DNA of 64,000 nucleotides, taken from assembly GCF_021729865.1 (NCBI RefSeq), contig NZ_CP063400.1, positions 1,922,001 through 1,986,000 of the forward strand, read 5' to 3'. The notes beneath the pieces were generated by a model, which was not told the DNA's origin, did no database searches, and saw only the letters and a list, made by a program, of their open reading frames with translations. Position numbers and translations under genes: made by a program. The DNA comes from Hydrogenophaga sp. SL48 (GTDB taxonomy: Bacteria; Pseudomonadota; Gammaproteobacteria; Burkholderiales; Burkholderiaceae_C). Below, piece after piece: positions 7,750 to 18,347 of the stretch (position 1 is its first letter; every line of letters starts with the position of its first letter).

Positions 7750-7765
7750 GGCAAGGCGTGCGCCA
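7750..7765 (-). promoter_or_regulatory. Candidate sigma-54 (-24/-12) promoter of the R-body operon
   Basis: Read on the minus strand the site is TGGCGC, five bases, TTGCC. This matches the RpoN consensus TGGCAC-N5-TTGCW except at two positions, with the GG and GC doublets exactly 10 bases apart. It lies upstream of the first reb-locus gene, leaving a leader of about 60 bases. No enhancer-binding protein gene is nearby, so control would be in trans. Confidence 0.55.
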
Positions 7766-8752
7766 CCGGTCAGGCCAGCAAAGCGCGGTGGGCGCCCGGG
7801 CCCGCACTTCGGTGCCCAGGTTGAACGTTGTGTGGTGGCGGCCGATACCCGCTGGCCGTGGCGCAGCTGAACCTACCCCCTGACGATTGCAGGCTCCCGC
7901 TCGATGCCGCGATCGTTGGGGCGGTGCTGGAGGTGCTTGCTGATCCCGATGCTGGGTCTGCCTTGCAATTGCACCGCCCGCGCGGGCCACTGCGACACAG
8001 ATTCACCAAGCGGCTGAGGGGCGTTTGGTCGCGGTTGTTCCCACCGCCAATGCTGTTCGACGGCACGCTGTATCGCGTGCAATGTGTCGGGATCTGCTCT
8101 CGCTGGCAATTGTTGCTTCCCTTGGCATCGTCGGACAGCGTCTTCGGATTAGCTGGAGCAGGTTGCCCTGCAGGAACCTCACGATCCCGATCCGCGCGGA
8201 TGGTCGGTGGTGTGTATCGACTCAAGCACGGGTGTCCCTTCGCGCAAAGCGGAATGCACCGGAATTTGCTCTATGCCTTGGGTTTACCCGAAAGCCCTCT
8301 TCCAAGCGGATGAATCCACCGGATTCATGGCCCATCCGCGCCCTGAAATTGGCCATTTCTTCCCGCGAAGTGATGCCTGCGGCCCGCGCAGCGCGCAACA
8401 TTTGGATTGCGTTGTCTGTCGGCCTGCAACAGATTCGTGTTCGACGTTACGGCAGGGCGTTCGCCGAACACGCTGCGACGTCAGCATCGAGGTCTCCAGC
8501 ATCACTTCACCAAAGTCTGTCGGACCGAGTCGCTTTTGAGCGCCAGTGACTTCCGCGCGATCAAAGCCTTGGTGCTTGATTTCAACTGGCTGCCGATGGC
8601 GGAGCTATTGAGACCTTGCTGTTGCGTGAGCAAGCAGCGATGGCAACGGCACCAAGCACCAACACTCCCGCCGAGCCGCATCACGGAAAAACACTCCCCC
8701 GAAGAACTCGGCACAGCCGCTTCCCAATCTCTCACGCGACGAAGGCCGCAAT
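7766..8752. other. About 1 kb with no convincing gene
   Basis: This stretch between the R-body promoter and ygiQ has open frames on both strands, but none shows a recognisable motif, good start context or the codon bias of its neighbours. The base composition around 8050-8650 is visibly less GC-rich than the flanks. It looks like eroded or recently acquired DNA. No transposase, integrase or terminal repeat was recognised. Confidence 0.5.
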
Positions 8753-11116
<2,364 letters not shown>

Positions 11117-11201
11117 GGGGGCAATCGGGGGATAACCCGAGAGTGTAGGTGCCCTGCCCTGCCCCTCGTGCGACCGGGGCCTCCCGCCGGACGGGCGGCG
11201 C

Positions 11202-11801
11202 CTAGAAAGACGGCGGCTTTTTGTCCAGCGGCACGAGGGACAGATCCGCCGGCTGGGTGCGCTGCCGGTCCTGCTCGCGCCGGCCCTCGATCTTCTCGGC
11301 GGCCAGCTTCGCGGTGTAACGCAACACCTTCAGGTGGTTGGGATCGGGGTTGTCCTTGGGCGCCATGCTGAACGTGCACAAGGTGCCGTAGACCTCGCCG
11401 TCCCTGAGCACGATCGGCGTGCTGATGTGGGTGCCGATGGGAAACGGCAGTTTCTTCAGCAACTCGGCGGAGGCCGGCAGCTGCCGGGCGTCGGGGATGA
11501 ACTCGGGTAGCCGTCCGTCCACCACACGCTGGCACCAGGAGACCTCCAGCAGATCGGCGTCGCCGACCGCCACCGCCGGGTCGCCCGGCGACGTCTCCAC
11601 GTACCGCATGACGCGCTGGCCCCGGGTGAACTCGGACACAAACACCACGTCCATCTTCATCCTGTCGCGCAGCAGGCGCAGCACCTCGGAGATGGACTGG
11701 TCAAGGAGCTCGTCCGAGGCGTCGGCCGTGGCGACCAACAGCTCGGAGACTTGAACAACGAGATCGTCGGGGTGATAGCCCGGGTCGTAGAGCAGATTCA
11801 T
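11202..11801 (-). CDS. GAF domain protein
   Basis: A 199-residue cytosolic protein with one GAF domain over residues 20-165: [36 protein letters not shown] and the C-terminal sheet [19 protein letters not shown]. Such domains bind small ligands or chromophores and often regulate linked enzymes. Here no output domain follows, only a charged tail ([16 protein letters not shown]). It could act as a free-standing sensor subunit, for example partnering a diguanylate cyclase elsewhere. The ligand is not predictable. Confidence 0.8.
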   Translation of the reverse strand: MNLLYDPGYHPDDLVVQVSELLVATADASDELLDQSISEVLRLLRDRMKMDVVFVSEFTRGQRVMRYVETSPGDPAVAVGDADLLEVSWCQRVVDGRLPEFIPDARQLPASAELLKKLPFPIGTHISTPIVLRDGEVYGTLCTFSMAPKDNPDPNHLKVLRYTAKLAAEKIEGRREQDRQRTQPADLSLVPLDKKPPSF

Positions 11802-12216
11802 GCGCGTTTCAGGGTGCAGTTGGGGCAGCGTTCGCGGCGAGCGTCCCGACCCTCGTCTCCCGAACAGGAGGCATCAAGGGGCCTTCGTGGGGCTGTCGCG
11901 AAGTGACCCGCGAGTGTAGGGGTTGACCATCAACCCTGTCACCCCGCAGGACGCTGTCCATCCATAGAAGAACACCGGTGCGCAAGACCGCGGGATGGTC
12001 CGCATCGACATCCACATCGGCATTGGGCCGAACCCCGGGACGCCATGACCCCACCGGGCCCAACCCGCCCGATTCACCGCCCACATCCACGACCGCCTGG
12101 CCGATCAGCCGGTGTTCGAGATAAGTACCTCAACAGCGCGACACGGCACCGGCCGACCTGCTGACCGACATCTGCCTGACGCTGGCGACGCCCACCGCCG
12201 TCCAGGGCGGCTGGGT
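11802..12216. other. 415-base intergenic stretch, no gene supported
   Basis: No frame here shows a recognisable family. A short plus-strand segment around 12155-12235 reads plausibly as protein (DLLTDICLTLATPTAVQGGW) but has a stop just upstream and no start, so it may be a relic of a lost gene. No strong terminator or promoter was seen. Confidence 0.4.
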
Positions 12217-12405
12217 TCAGAGGTCCCTGAGCGCCACGTCGATGTGCGCCTGGAACAGCGCCGGGTCGGCCAGCGCGTGGGCGTTCATGAGGGCCAGCTT
12301 GACGAGAAAGCGCTCGGTGTGCTCGGGGCCCACCTGGTCGATGGCCGTGGCGAGCGCGTCGTAGACCTGCTCCAGGCCGGGGACGGTGAGGGTGTTCGGG
12401 CTCAT
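12217..12405 (-). CDS. DUF2783 domain small protein
   Basis: A 62-residue acidic helical protein of the DUF2783 family (VYDALATAIDQVGPEHTERFLVKLALM core). Members are found beside FAD-dependent aromatic monooxygenases, as here. The ATG at 12405 was chosen because AAGGAA lies eight bases upstream; the start sits 3 bases after the monooxygenase stop, so the two are translationally coupled. It may be an accessory or stabilising subunit of the hydroxylase; its function has not been established to my knowledge. Confidence 0.78.
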   Translation of the reverse strand: MSPNTLTVPGLEQVYDALATAIDQVGPEHTERFLVKLALMNAHALADPALFQAHIDVALRDL

Positions 12406-12407
12406 GT

Positions 12408-14108
12408 TCAAAGTTCCTTGTTCAGGCCGGCGGCGTTGATCAGGGCTGCGCGAAGGCGGGGCGCATCGAGACGCAGCCAGCGTGCGCAGACGTGATGGTC
12501 GGGCCTCAGCAGGTAGGCGCCTCCGGCCTTCAGCCCATAGCGCTCGCGCAGGTGGCCGTTGGCGTCGGCCAGGGTGTCGTCGACGCCCTGCACCGGCTCG
12601 GCGCGGCCCACCGCCATCACGTGCAATGGCAGGCCTTGGCCGCGCAGTGCCTGCACTTCTGCGCAGAGGGCTTCGGGCAGGGCCGGATCGTCGGTCGCGA
12701 TCAGCAGGGTGAAGCGGTGGTCCAGGTGGTCCAGCAGGAAATCGTCAGGGGCCAGGCAGGTGTTTTTCGGCGGCGCGCCGTGGCCCGGGCCGGCGGCGAA
12801 GCGCGCGCTGTCGTCGTCCGCGCTGTTGAGCGGCGAGGTGCCGTATTCGTGCGGCCGCGAGGTGCGCCAGTGGTACAGCGGCCCCACGAAAGGCTGGCTC
12901 AGCGAGAGCGAGAGCACGGCGTCGCGCAGCAGGCGGAAGCCGCGCGTGGGCGGGGTCATGAAGCGGGTGCTTTTTCCGGCCTCGTCGATGATCTCGCGCG
13001 CTGCGGCCACGCGTTCGCTGCTGTAGCTGGCGAGCAGCGCGGGCCCGGCCACGCCTTTCGCCACCAGCGCCAGCCGCCAGGCCAGCGCCTGCGCGTCCTG
13101 GAAGCCGGTGTTGGCGCCGCGCACACCGAAGATGGGCAGCAGGTGGGCCGCGTCGCCGGTGAACAGCACGCGGCCGTGCACGTAGTCGGGCAGCGTCAGC
13201 GCGCGGGCCGAGTACACCGAGCACCAGTCCATCTCCCAGGGCACGCCGGCGTGGCCGATCATGGCCAGTTGCGCGTCGATGCGGGCCTTGAGCGATTCGG
13301 GTTTCAGGGCTTCTTCGGGCGTCTCGCTGGGGGGCAGCTGGTAGTCCAGCCGCCACAGGCCGTGCGGCTCGCGGTGCATGAGGATGGTGTTGCCCGGGTT
13401 CCACCCGGGGTCGAAGAAGGCCAGGCGCTCGGTGGGCAGCGGCAGGTCCACGCGGATGTCGGCGATGACGAACTTGCCTTCGTAGGACGCGCCTTCGAGC
13501 TTCAGGTCCATCAGCGTGCGCACGGTCGAGCGCGCGCCGTCGGCCGCCACCAGCCAGTCGGCTTTCAGCGTGTACGGGCCTTCGGCGGTGTCCACTTCCA
13601 GCGTTGCACCGTTCGCATCCTGCGCGAGCGACAGCAGCTTGTTGCCCCAGCGCAGCTCGACCAGCGGGCTGGCGGCGCAGGCCTCGGCCAGGTATTGCTC
13701 GATGTACTGCTGCTGGATGTTGATCAGCGGGAAGAAGCGGTCGTCAGGGTCGTGCGGGTTCTCCATGCGGAACACGCGCTGCCCCCGGTAGAACGAGTTG
13801 CCGCAGTTCCACGGCAGGCCGCTCGCCGTGATGCGGTCCGCCACGCCCACCTGCTGCAGGATCTCCATCGAACGGCGCGTGAACGCGATGGCGCGGCTGC
13901 CCTCGGACACCTGGCGCTCCGACTCCAGCACCACGCTGTACACGCCATGCTGCGCGAGCGCCAGCGCGGTCACCAGGCCGATGGGACCGGCGCCTGCGAT
14001 CACCACCGGGGCGTGCTGTTCTTTCGGATGCTGTGAAGGCGACCAGGCGTCGAACACCTGGTAGTCGAAATAGATGGAGCGCCGGGGTTCGGCGTGGGGC
14101 TGGTGCAT
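12408..14108 (-). CDS. FAD-dependent aromatic monooxygenase (PheA/TfdB, MhpA-like)
   Basis: A 566-residue class A flavin monooxygenase. GAGPIG (39-44) is the FAD-binding Rossmann loop, a DGARSTV motif lies near 190 and GDAAHLLPIFGVRG near 316-330; a thioredoxin-like C-terminal domain completes the family length. Such enzymes hydroxylate phenolic or related aromatic acids using NAD(P)H and oxygen. Closest style is 3-(3-hydroxyphenyl)propionate hydroxylase (MhpA), but no ring-cleavage genes are adjacent, so the substrate is open. The gene is followed by coupled DUF2783 and preceded by a LuxR-type regulator on the same strand. Confidence 0.87.
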   Translation of the reverse strand: MHQPHAEPRRSIYFDYQVFDAWSPSQHPKEQHAPVVIAGAGPIGLVTALALAQHGVYSVVLESERQVSEGSRAIAFTRRSMEILQQVGVADRITASGLPWNCGNSFYRGQRVFRMENPHDPDDRFFPLINIQQQYIEQYLAEACAASPLVELRWGNKLLSLAQDANGATLEVDTAEGPYTLKADWLVAADGARSTVRTLMDLKLEGASYEGKFVIADIRVDLPLPTERLAFFDPGWNPGNTILMHREPHGLWRLDYQLPPSETPEEALKPESLKARIDAQLAMIGHAGVPWEMDWCSVYSARALTLPDYVHGRVLFTGDAAHLLPIFGVRGANTGFQDAQALAWRLALVAKGVAGPALLASYSSERVAAAREIIDEAGKSTRFMTPPTRGFRLLRDAVLSLSLSQPFVGPLYHWRTSRPHEYGTSPLNSADDDSARFAAGPGHGAPPKNTCLAPDDFLLDHLDHRFTLLIATDDPALPEALCAEVQALRGQGLPLHVMAVGRAEPVQGVDDTLADANGHLRERYGLKAGGAYLLRPDHHVCARWLRLDAPRLRAALINAAGLNKEL

Positions 14109-14159
14109 GTCTTGTCTCCTGTGCTTTGCAGGCAGTGTAGGCACCGGGGCCGTCGGAGA

Positions 14160-14177
14160 TGTCCCCATATGGGAACA
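14160..14177. promoter_or_regulatory. Palindromic operator candidate upstream of the monooxygenase
   Basis: An 18-base near-palindrome centred on CCCATATGGG, with outer TGT and ACA, lies 52 bases upstream of the monooxygenase start and just after the LuxR-type regulator gene. Sixteen of 18 positions are symmetric. It is a plausible site for the adjacent regulator; this is inference. Confidence 0.45.
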
Positions 14178-14199
14178 CAACTGACCCAGCCCGAAGCAC

Positions 14200-15042
14200 T
14201 CAGGCGCCGCCGTCCAGCAGCAGCGCCAGCAGCTCGCGCTGCCCGGCCACGCCCAGTTTGCGAAACACCCGCTTCTGGTAGGTCTGCGCGCTGGCCAGCG
14301 TGAGGCCCAGGCGCAGGGCCAGGGCCTCGGTGGAGAGGCCGTCCATCAACGCGGCCACCACGTCGCGGTCGCGCTGCGTGAGCGCCGGGAAGCGCCGCAC
14401 CAGGCGCGCGAGCAGCAGGCCGCTCAGGTCCTGGTGCACGGCCTGGCCCGTGTGGTGCAGGCGCACGGCGTGCACGATCAGCGGCGCAAACGCCTCGACC
14501 ACGGCGACGCCCGCGTCGTCGAAGGGGCCGTGCTCGATGCCCCGGTAGAGGTTCACCGACAGCCAGCGCCGCCCCTCGTACAGCGCCATCACCGCCAGCC
14601 GCTCCGCCACCTGCGGCTGCTCGTAGCAGATGCGCCGGTAATCGATGTGTTGAATGTCGGCCCCGCGCTGGCGGTGCAGCACGATGCGCGGCGCGGCACT
14701 GCCGGCTTTCTGCGCGGCGGCCAGCTCGTCGCGCATCACGCCCGCACTGCCGTCCAGATGGTGGAAGCGGCTCACATAGGCCTCGGCGATGTGAGGCAGC
14801 TCCTGCGTGCGCGAGCGGTCGCCCACGGCCATGATCGTGGGCCGCCGACCGGCCTCGAAGGCGAAAATCGTGCACTGCGCCAGCGGCACATGGGCACCCA
14901 CGAGCTGCAAAAGGTCTTCCGCCACCGCGTGGCGCCCGGCCAGCCCCAGGCGCGCCAGCAGCGCGCTCACCTGGGGCAAACCCAGGCTGAGCGGTGAAGC
15001 GGCGAGCGAGCCCAGGACCCAGTGACGTGGCATGCGGGGCAC
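14200..15042 (-). CDS. LuxR-family transcriptional regulator
   Basis: A 280-residue protein. The C-terminal 65 residues form a LuxR/NarL helix-turn-helix (FPALTQRDRDVVAALMDGLSTEALALRLGL, then QTYQKRVFRKLGV). The N-terminal 200 residues look like a GAF/PAS-like sensory region with no phosphoacceptor receiver. In the position right upstream of the monooxygenase/DUF2783 pair and on the same strand, it probably responds to the aromatic substrate. An in-frame ATG nine bases downstream (15033) could be the true start. Confidence 0.82.
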   Translation of the reverse strand: MPRMPRHWVLGSLAASPLSLGLPQVSALLARLGLAGRHAVAEDLLQLVGAHVPLAQCTIFAFEAGRRPTIMAVGDRSRTQELPHIAEAYVSRFHHLDGSAGVMRDELAAAQKAGSAAPRIVLHRQRGADIQHIDYRRICYEQPQVAERLAVMALYEGRRWLSVNLYRGIEHGPFDDAGVAVVEAFAPLIVHAVRLHHTGQAVHQDLSGLLLARLVRRFPALTQRDRDVVAALMDGLSTEALALRLGLTLASAQTYQKRVFRKLGVAGQRELLALLLDGGA

Positions 15043-15168
15043 TGTAGCGCAGCCCTCGCGTGCGCTCGTGCAAAGCCTCGTTCATCTCGTTACCGCTCTT
15101 ACCGGACCCACCCGAATGTAAGCCGCACGCCACGTAGCATGGGCGCTTCATTTTTAGAAGGAGCTCGC

Positions 15169-15732
15169 ATGGCACTGCATTTTGGAAAACGCGAAACCGA
15201 ACAACCCAGCCCGCTCAACACGGGTGTGACCGCGCCCCGCTACGGCGCCACCGGCCAACCTTCCTCAGCCTCGGCCACCGTGGCAACACCCGAGCCCAAA
15301 GCCCCCGTGCCCACGAGCACGCCATCTGCCTCCACCACCGTGCCCGAAGGCGGCAGCAAGCTGACCGTCGGCCCGAACATCAAGCTCAAGGGCGTCGAGA
15401 TCACCGATTGCGATACGCTGGTGGTCGAGGGCCTGGTGGAAGCCACGATGGACTCGCGCGTGATCCAGATCGCCCAACAAGGCGCCTTCAAGGGCTCCGC
15501 CGAGATCGACATCGCCGAAATCCACGGCGTGTTCGAAGGCAACCTCACCGTGCGCCAGAAACTCGTGATCTACGCCACCGGCCGTGTGACCGGCAAGATC
15601 CGCTACGGCAAGGTCGTGATCGAAGAAGGTGGCCAGCTCTCGGGTGACATCGAGTGCTCGATCAGCAGCGCCGCCAAATCCAGCAACAGCACCAGCACGG
15701 TCAGCAAGCCGGCCATGGCCCTGGCCGCCTGA
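15169..15732 (+). CDS. Bactofilin (DUF583)
   Basis: A 187-residue cytoskeletal polymer protein. The first 65 residues are a Pro/Ser/Thr-rich flexible tail. Residues 65-165 form the bactofilin beta-helix, with repeating hydrophobic/glycine turns (VGPNIKLKGVEITDCDTLVVEG, read in short segments, then GSAEIDIAEIHGVFEGNL and TGRVTGKIRYGKVVIEEGG). A short Ser/Ala-rich tail follows. The start is ATG 15169, with AAGGAG ten bases upstream. Bactofilins form membrane-associated filaments that position cell-wall or secretion machinery. It leads a plus-strand run with ExeA/GspB-like genes and glycan genes. Confidence 0.92.
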   Translation: MALHFGKRETEQPSPLNTGVTAPRYGATGQPSSASATVATPEPKAPVPTSTPSASTTVPEGGSKLTVGPNIKLKGVEITDCDTLVVEGLVEATMDSRVIQIAQQGAFKGSAEIDIAEIHGVFEGNLTVRQKLVIYATGRVTGKIRYGKVVIEEGGQLSGDIECSISSAAKSSNSTSTVSKPAMALAA

Positions 15733-15814
15733 CGAAGAACCCCCCCGCCGGTGGGCCGGGATCGGCTCCGGCGAGGGTGGTTGAAACCGTGGCTGCGCAG
15801 GCTATGCTCTGCGC

Positions 15815-17464
15815 ATGTACACCGCGTTTTTTGGCCTGAAGCAGGATCCGTTCTCGATCTCGCCAGACCCGCGTTTCCTCTTCATGACCGAGCGCCACCG
15901 GGAAGCGCTGGCCCACCTTCAGTACGGCGTGCAAGGGACCGGCGGCATCGTGCTGCTGACCGGCGACATCGGCACCGGCAAGACCACCATCTCGCGCCGT
16001 TTCCTGGCACGGGCGCCCAGCCAGTGCAAGGTGGCCTACATCTTCAATCCCCGCCTGAACGTCATCGAGTTGCTGCTCAGCATCTGCGATGAATTCGGCA
16101 TCGAGCCCGCCCTGGACCACGACCGCGAACCCACCGTCAAGGCCCTGCTCGACCCACTCAATGCCTTTCTGCTTGCCTCCCACGCGGCCGGCCGCAACCC
16201 GGTGCTGGTCATCGACGAGGCCCAGAACCTCTCGATCGAGGTGCTGGAGCAGCTTCGTCTGCTCACCAATCTCGAAACAAATCAGCGCAAGCTGTTGCAG
16301 ATTGTGCTGATCGGGCAGCCCGAATTGCGCCAGTTGCTGGCCAGCCCCGCACTGGAGCAACTGGCGCAGCGCGTGGTGGCCCGCTTCCACCTGGGCGCCC
16401 TTGATGAAACGGACACCCGGCACTACATCGAGCACCGCATGGGCGTGGCCGGCCACATCGGCCCTGTGCCTTTTGCGCCACGTGCGCTGCGCCGCGTCCA
16501 CCGGCTCAGCGGTGGCGTGCCCCGCCGCATCAACCTGCTCTGCGGGCGCGCGCTGCTCGGCGCCTACGCCCAGGGGCTGCATCAGGTGACCCCGGCGGTG
16601 GTCGAGCGGGCGGCGAAAGAGGTGTTCACCCCGCAAACCCCAGGCAGCAGCTTGCGCCGCCCGCAGGCCATGCTCGGTCTGGGCCTGATCGTCGGCGCCC
16701 TGGCGGCGGTGCCCGGTGTCTGGCTCTGGCAGCGATCGACATCCGCCTCACCCGCGCCCGCCGCGCTTGCCATGACGGCCCCCTCGGCCGCCGCGGCACC
16801 GGCCACCCCATCACGAGCGGCCGCCACCGCAACGCCGACGCAGCCTGCCCGAGCACCCGCTCAGGCCACCGTCGCCATGACCGCCAGCCGCTTGCTGCCC
16901 AGCGAGAACGCGGGCCTGCAGGCCATCGGCCCCCGCTGGCAAATGACCGCCCCCGGCCAGGACCCCTGCGCGGCGGCGTTGTCGCAGCAACTGCAGTGCT
17001 ACCGCACGTCGCGCATGACCCTGAACGGCCTGCGCCAGATGGACCGCCCCGCCGTGCTCCGCCTGCGCCTGCCCGATGGCGATGGCCACGCGGTGCTGGA
17101 GGCGATGGACGAGCGCCAGGTGACACTGAGCGCTGGCGAGCACCGCTGGACGCTGCCCAGCGACCAGCTGTCCAGCCTCTGGCAAGGCGAATACGTCTCG
17201 CTGTGGCGCACGCCGCCCGGCCAATCGGGTCGCCTGGTCGACGGTTACCAGGGCACGGCAGCCAGCTGGATGGCGCAGCAACTGACGGCACTGCAACGCC
17301 AGGGCCAGCTGCCGGCCTCCGCCCGCACGCTGCGCGAAAAGGTCGAAGCGTTTGAACGCGACAAAGGCATCGAGGTCACCGGGCGTGCAACGACCACGAC
17401 CTTGATGCTGCTCAACCGGGCCAGCGGTGTGGACGAACCGCGCCTGGCACCCATCACCCCCTGA
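15815..17464 (+). CDS. ExeA/GspA-like AAA ATPase with peptidoglycan-binding domain
   Basis: A 549-residue inner-membrane protein. Residues 1-275 are the ExeA-type AAA ATPase: Walker A GDIGTGKT (50-57), Walker B VLVIDEAQN near 130, and GQPELRQLL as sensor region. A transmembrane helix follows at about 288-306, then an Ala/Pro-rich periplasmic linker. The C-terminal region (480-535) resembles a peptidoglycan-binding fold (LREKVEAFERDKGIEVTGRA). ExeA with ExeB opens the cell wall for the type II secretin. No other secretion genes are nearby, so this pair may serve another envelope machine such as the adjacent glycan system. Confidence 0.88.
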   Translation: MYTAFFGLKQDPFSISPDPRFLFMTERHREALAHLQYGVQGTGGIVLLTGDIGTGKTTISRRFLARAPSQCKVAYIFNPRLNVIELLLSICDEFGIEPALDHDREPTVKALLDPLNAFLLASHAAGRNPVLVIDEAQNLSIEVLEQLRLLTNLETNQRKLLQIVLIGQPELRQLLASPALEQLAQRVVARFHLGALDETDTRHYIEHRMGVAGHIGPVPFAPRALRRVHRLSGGVPRRINLLCGRALLGAYAQGLHQVTPAVVERAAKEVFTPQTPGSSLRRPQAMLGLGLIVGALAAVPGVWLWQRSTSASPAPAALAMTAPSAAAAPATPSRAAATATPTQPARAPAQATVAMTASRLLPSENAGLQAIGPRWQMTAPGQDPCAAALSQQLQCYRTSRMTLNGLRQMDRPAVLRLRLPDGDGHAVLEAMDERQVTLSAGEHRWTLPSDQLSSLWQGEYVSLWRTPPGQSGRLVDGYQGTAASWMAQQLTALQRQGQLPASARTLREKVEAFERDKGIEVTGRATTTTLMLLNRASGVDEPRLAPITP

Positions 17465-17470
17465 GCCACC

Positions 17471-18298
17471 ATGTCCTACATCCTTGATGCACTGAAACGG
17501 GCCGACGCCGAGCGCGGACTGCGCGCAGGTGCGACCACCGCCGACGTCACCCCGCAGGCCCACGGGCATCCACCCACAGCACCCTGGTGGCGCTCACGCA
17601 CGGGGGTGATCGTTTGGTTGGCGCTGTTGTGCGTGACCGGCCTGGCCGCGCTGTGGTGGCCATCGTCGAAGCTTGCCGCGCCCACCCCCGCCGCCTCCAC
17701 GGACCTGTCGGTTTCAGGGCCAGCCCTCCCGTCGGCGCAGTCCCCCGACGTGGCCACCGCGCCGGTGCCCCAGGCCACGCCGAACGCGTCCGTGGCCCCG
17801 CGCACGGGGCCCATGCCCACACCTGTGGCGCCCAGCAGCACGCCGTCACCCGACGCCTCCCCATCATCCACGGCGGCCGCGGCCCGTCCGGCGCCCATCC
17901 TGTTGCCCGAGCGACCCATGGCCGCGCGACCCTCGGCACCGGTACCCGCACAGGTGGCGGCGGCGTCAACCGGTGCGGCGTTCGGACCCGACCCGGTGCC
18001 GCCGATGCCCTCCGCCGTCACGCGCCAGCCCGCACCGACCCCACCGCCCGCCGCGCCCACCGCTGGCGCGACCGCAACGCCGAGCGCGCCCATGGCCACC
18101 GGCGCTCCGGCCTCCGCGCCGCCGGTGAAGGTCACAGGCGCCACCTACTCGGACAATCCCGCGCATCGCATGTTGATCGTCAACGGCAAGATCGTGCTGG
18201 AAGGGCAGCAGATCGAACCCGGGCTGACCCTGGAAGTGATCACCCCGCACAGCGCCGTGCTCAACCACCAGGGGAGCCGCTTCAACATCAACTACTGA
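17471..18298 (+). CDS. GspB/ExeB-like protein
   Basis: A 275-residue protein starting MSYILDALKRADAERG, the typical GspB N-terminal cytosolic motif. One transmembrane helix (TGVIVWLALLCVTGLAALWW) follows near 39-60, then a long Pro/Ala/Thr-rich periplasmic spacer of about 150 residues and the GspB C-terminal domain (AHRMLIVNGKIVLEGQQIEPGL, in short segments, and VLNHQGSRFNINY). It follows the ExeA-like ATPase by 6 bases, reproducing the exeAB arrangement. The two form a complex in the inner membrane that interacts with peptidoglycan. Confidence 0.87.
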   Translation: MSYILDALKRADAERGLRAGATTADVTPQAHGHPPTAPWWRSRTGVIVWLALLCVTGLAALWWPSSKLAAPTPAASTDLSVSGPALPSAQSPDVATAPVPQATPNASVAPRTGPMPTPVAPSSTPSPDASPSSTAAAARPAPILLPERPMAARPSAPVPAQVAAASTGAAFGPDPVPPMPSAVTRQPAPTPPPAAPTAGATATPSAPMATGAPASAPPVKVTGATYSDNPAHRMLIVNGKIVLEGQQIEPGLTLEVITPHSAVLNHQGSRFNINY

Positions 18299-18347
18299 AG
18301 CCCTGTTGGAGCCCTGTTCCCGACGCCCGGTATGCTCCTCGCCAGCC

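Noticed and set aside
7770..8549. Overlapping frames on both strands in the gene-free kilobase
   Set aside because: No recognisable motif, weak starts and conflicting strands; reported only as an unexplained region.
12492..14036. Long plus-strand frame opposite the monooxygenase
   Set aside because: His/Gln/Arg/Val-rich shadow product typical of GC-rich antisense DNA; the minus-strand gene has clear FAD motifs.
15701..16636. Minus-strand frame opposite the ExeA-like ATPase
   Set aside because: It ignores the strong Walker motifs on the other strand and lacks start context.
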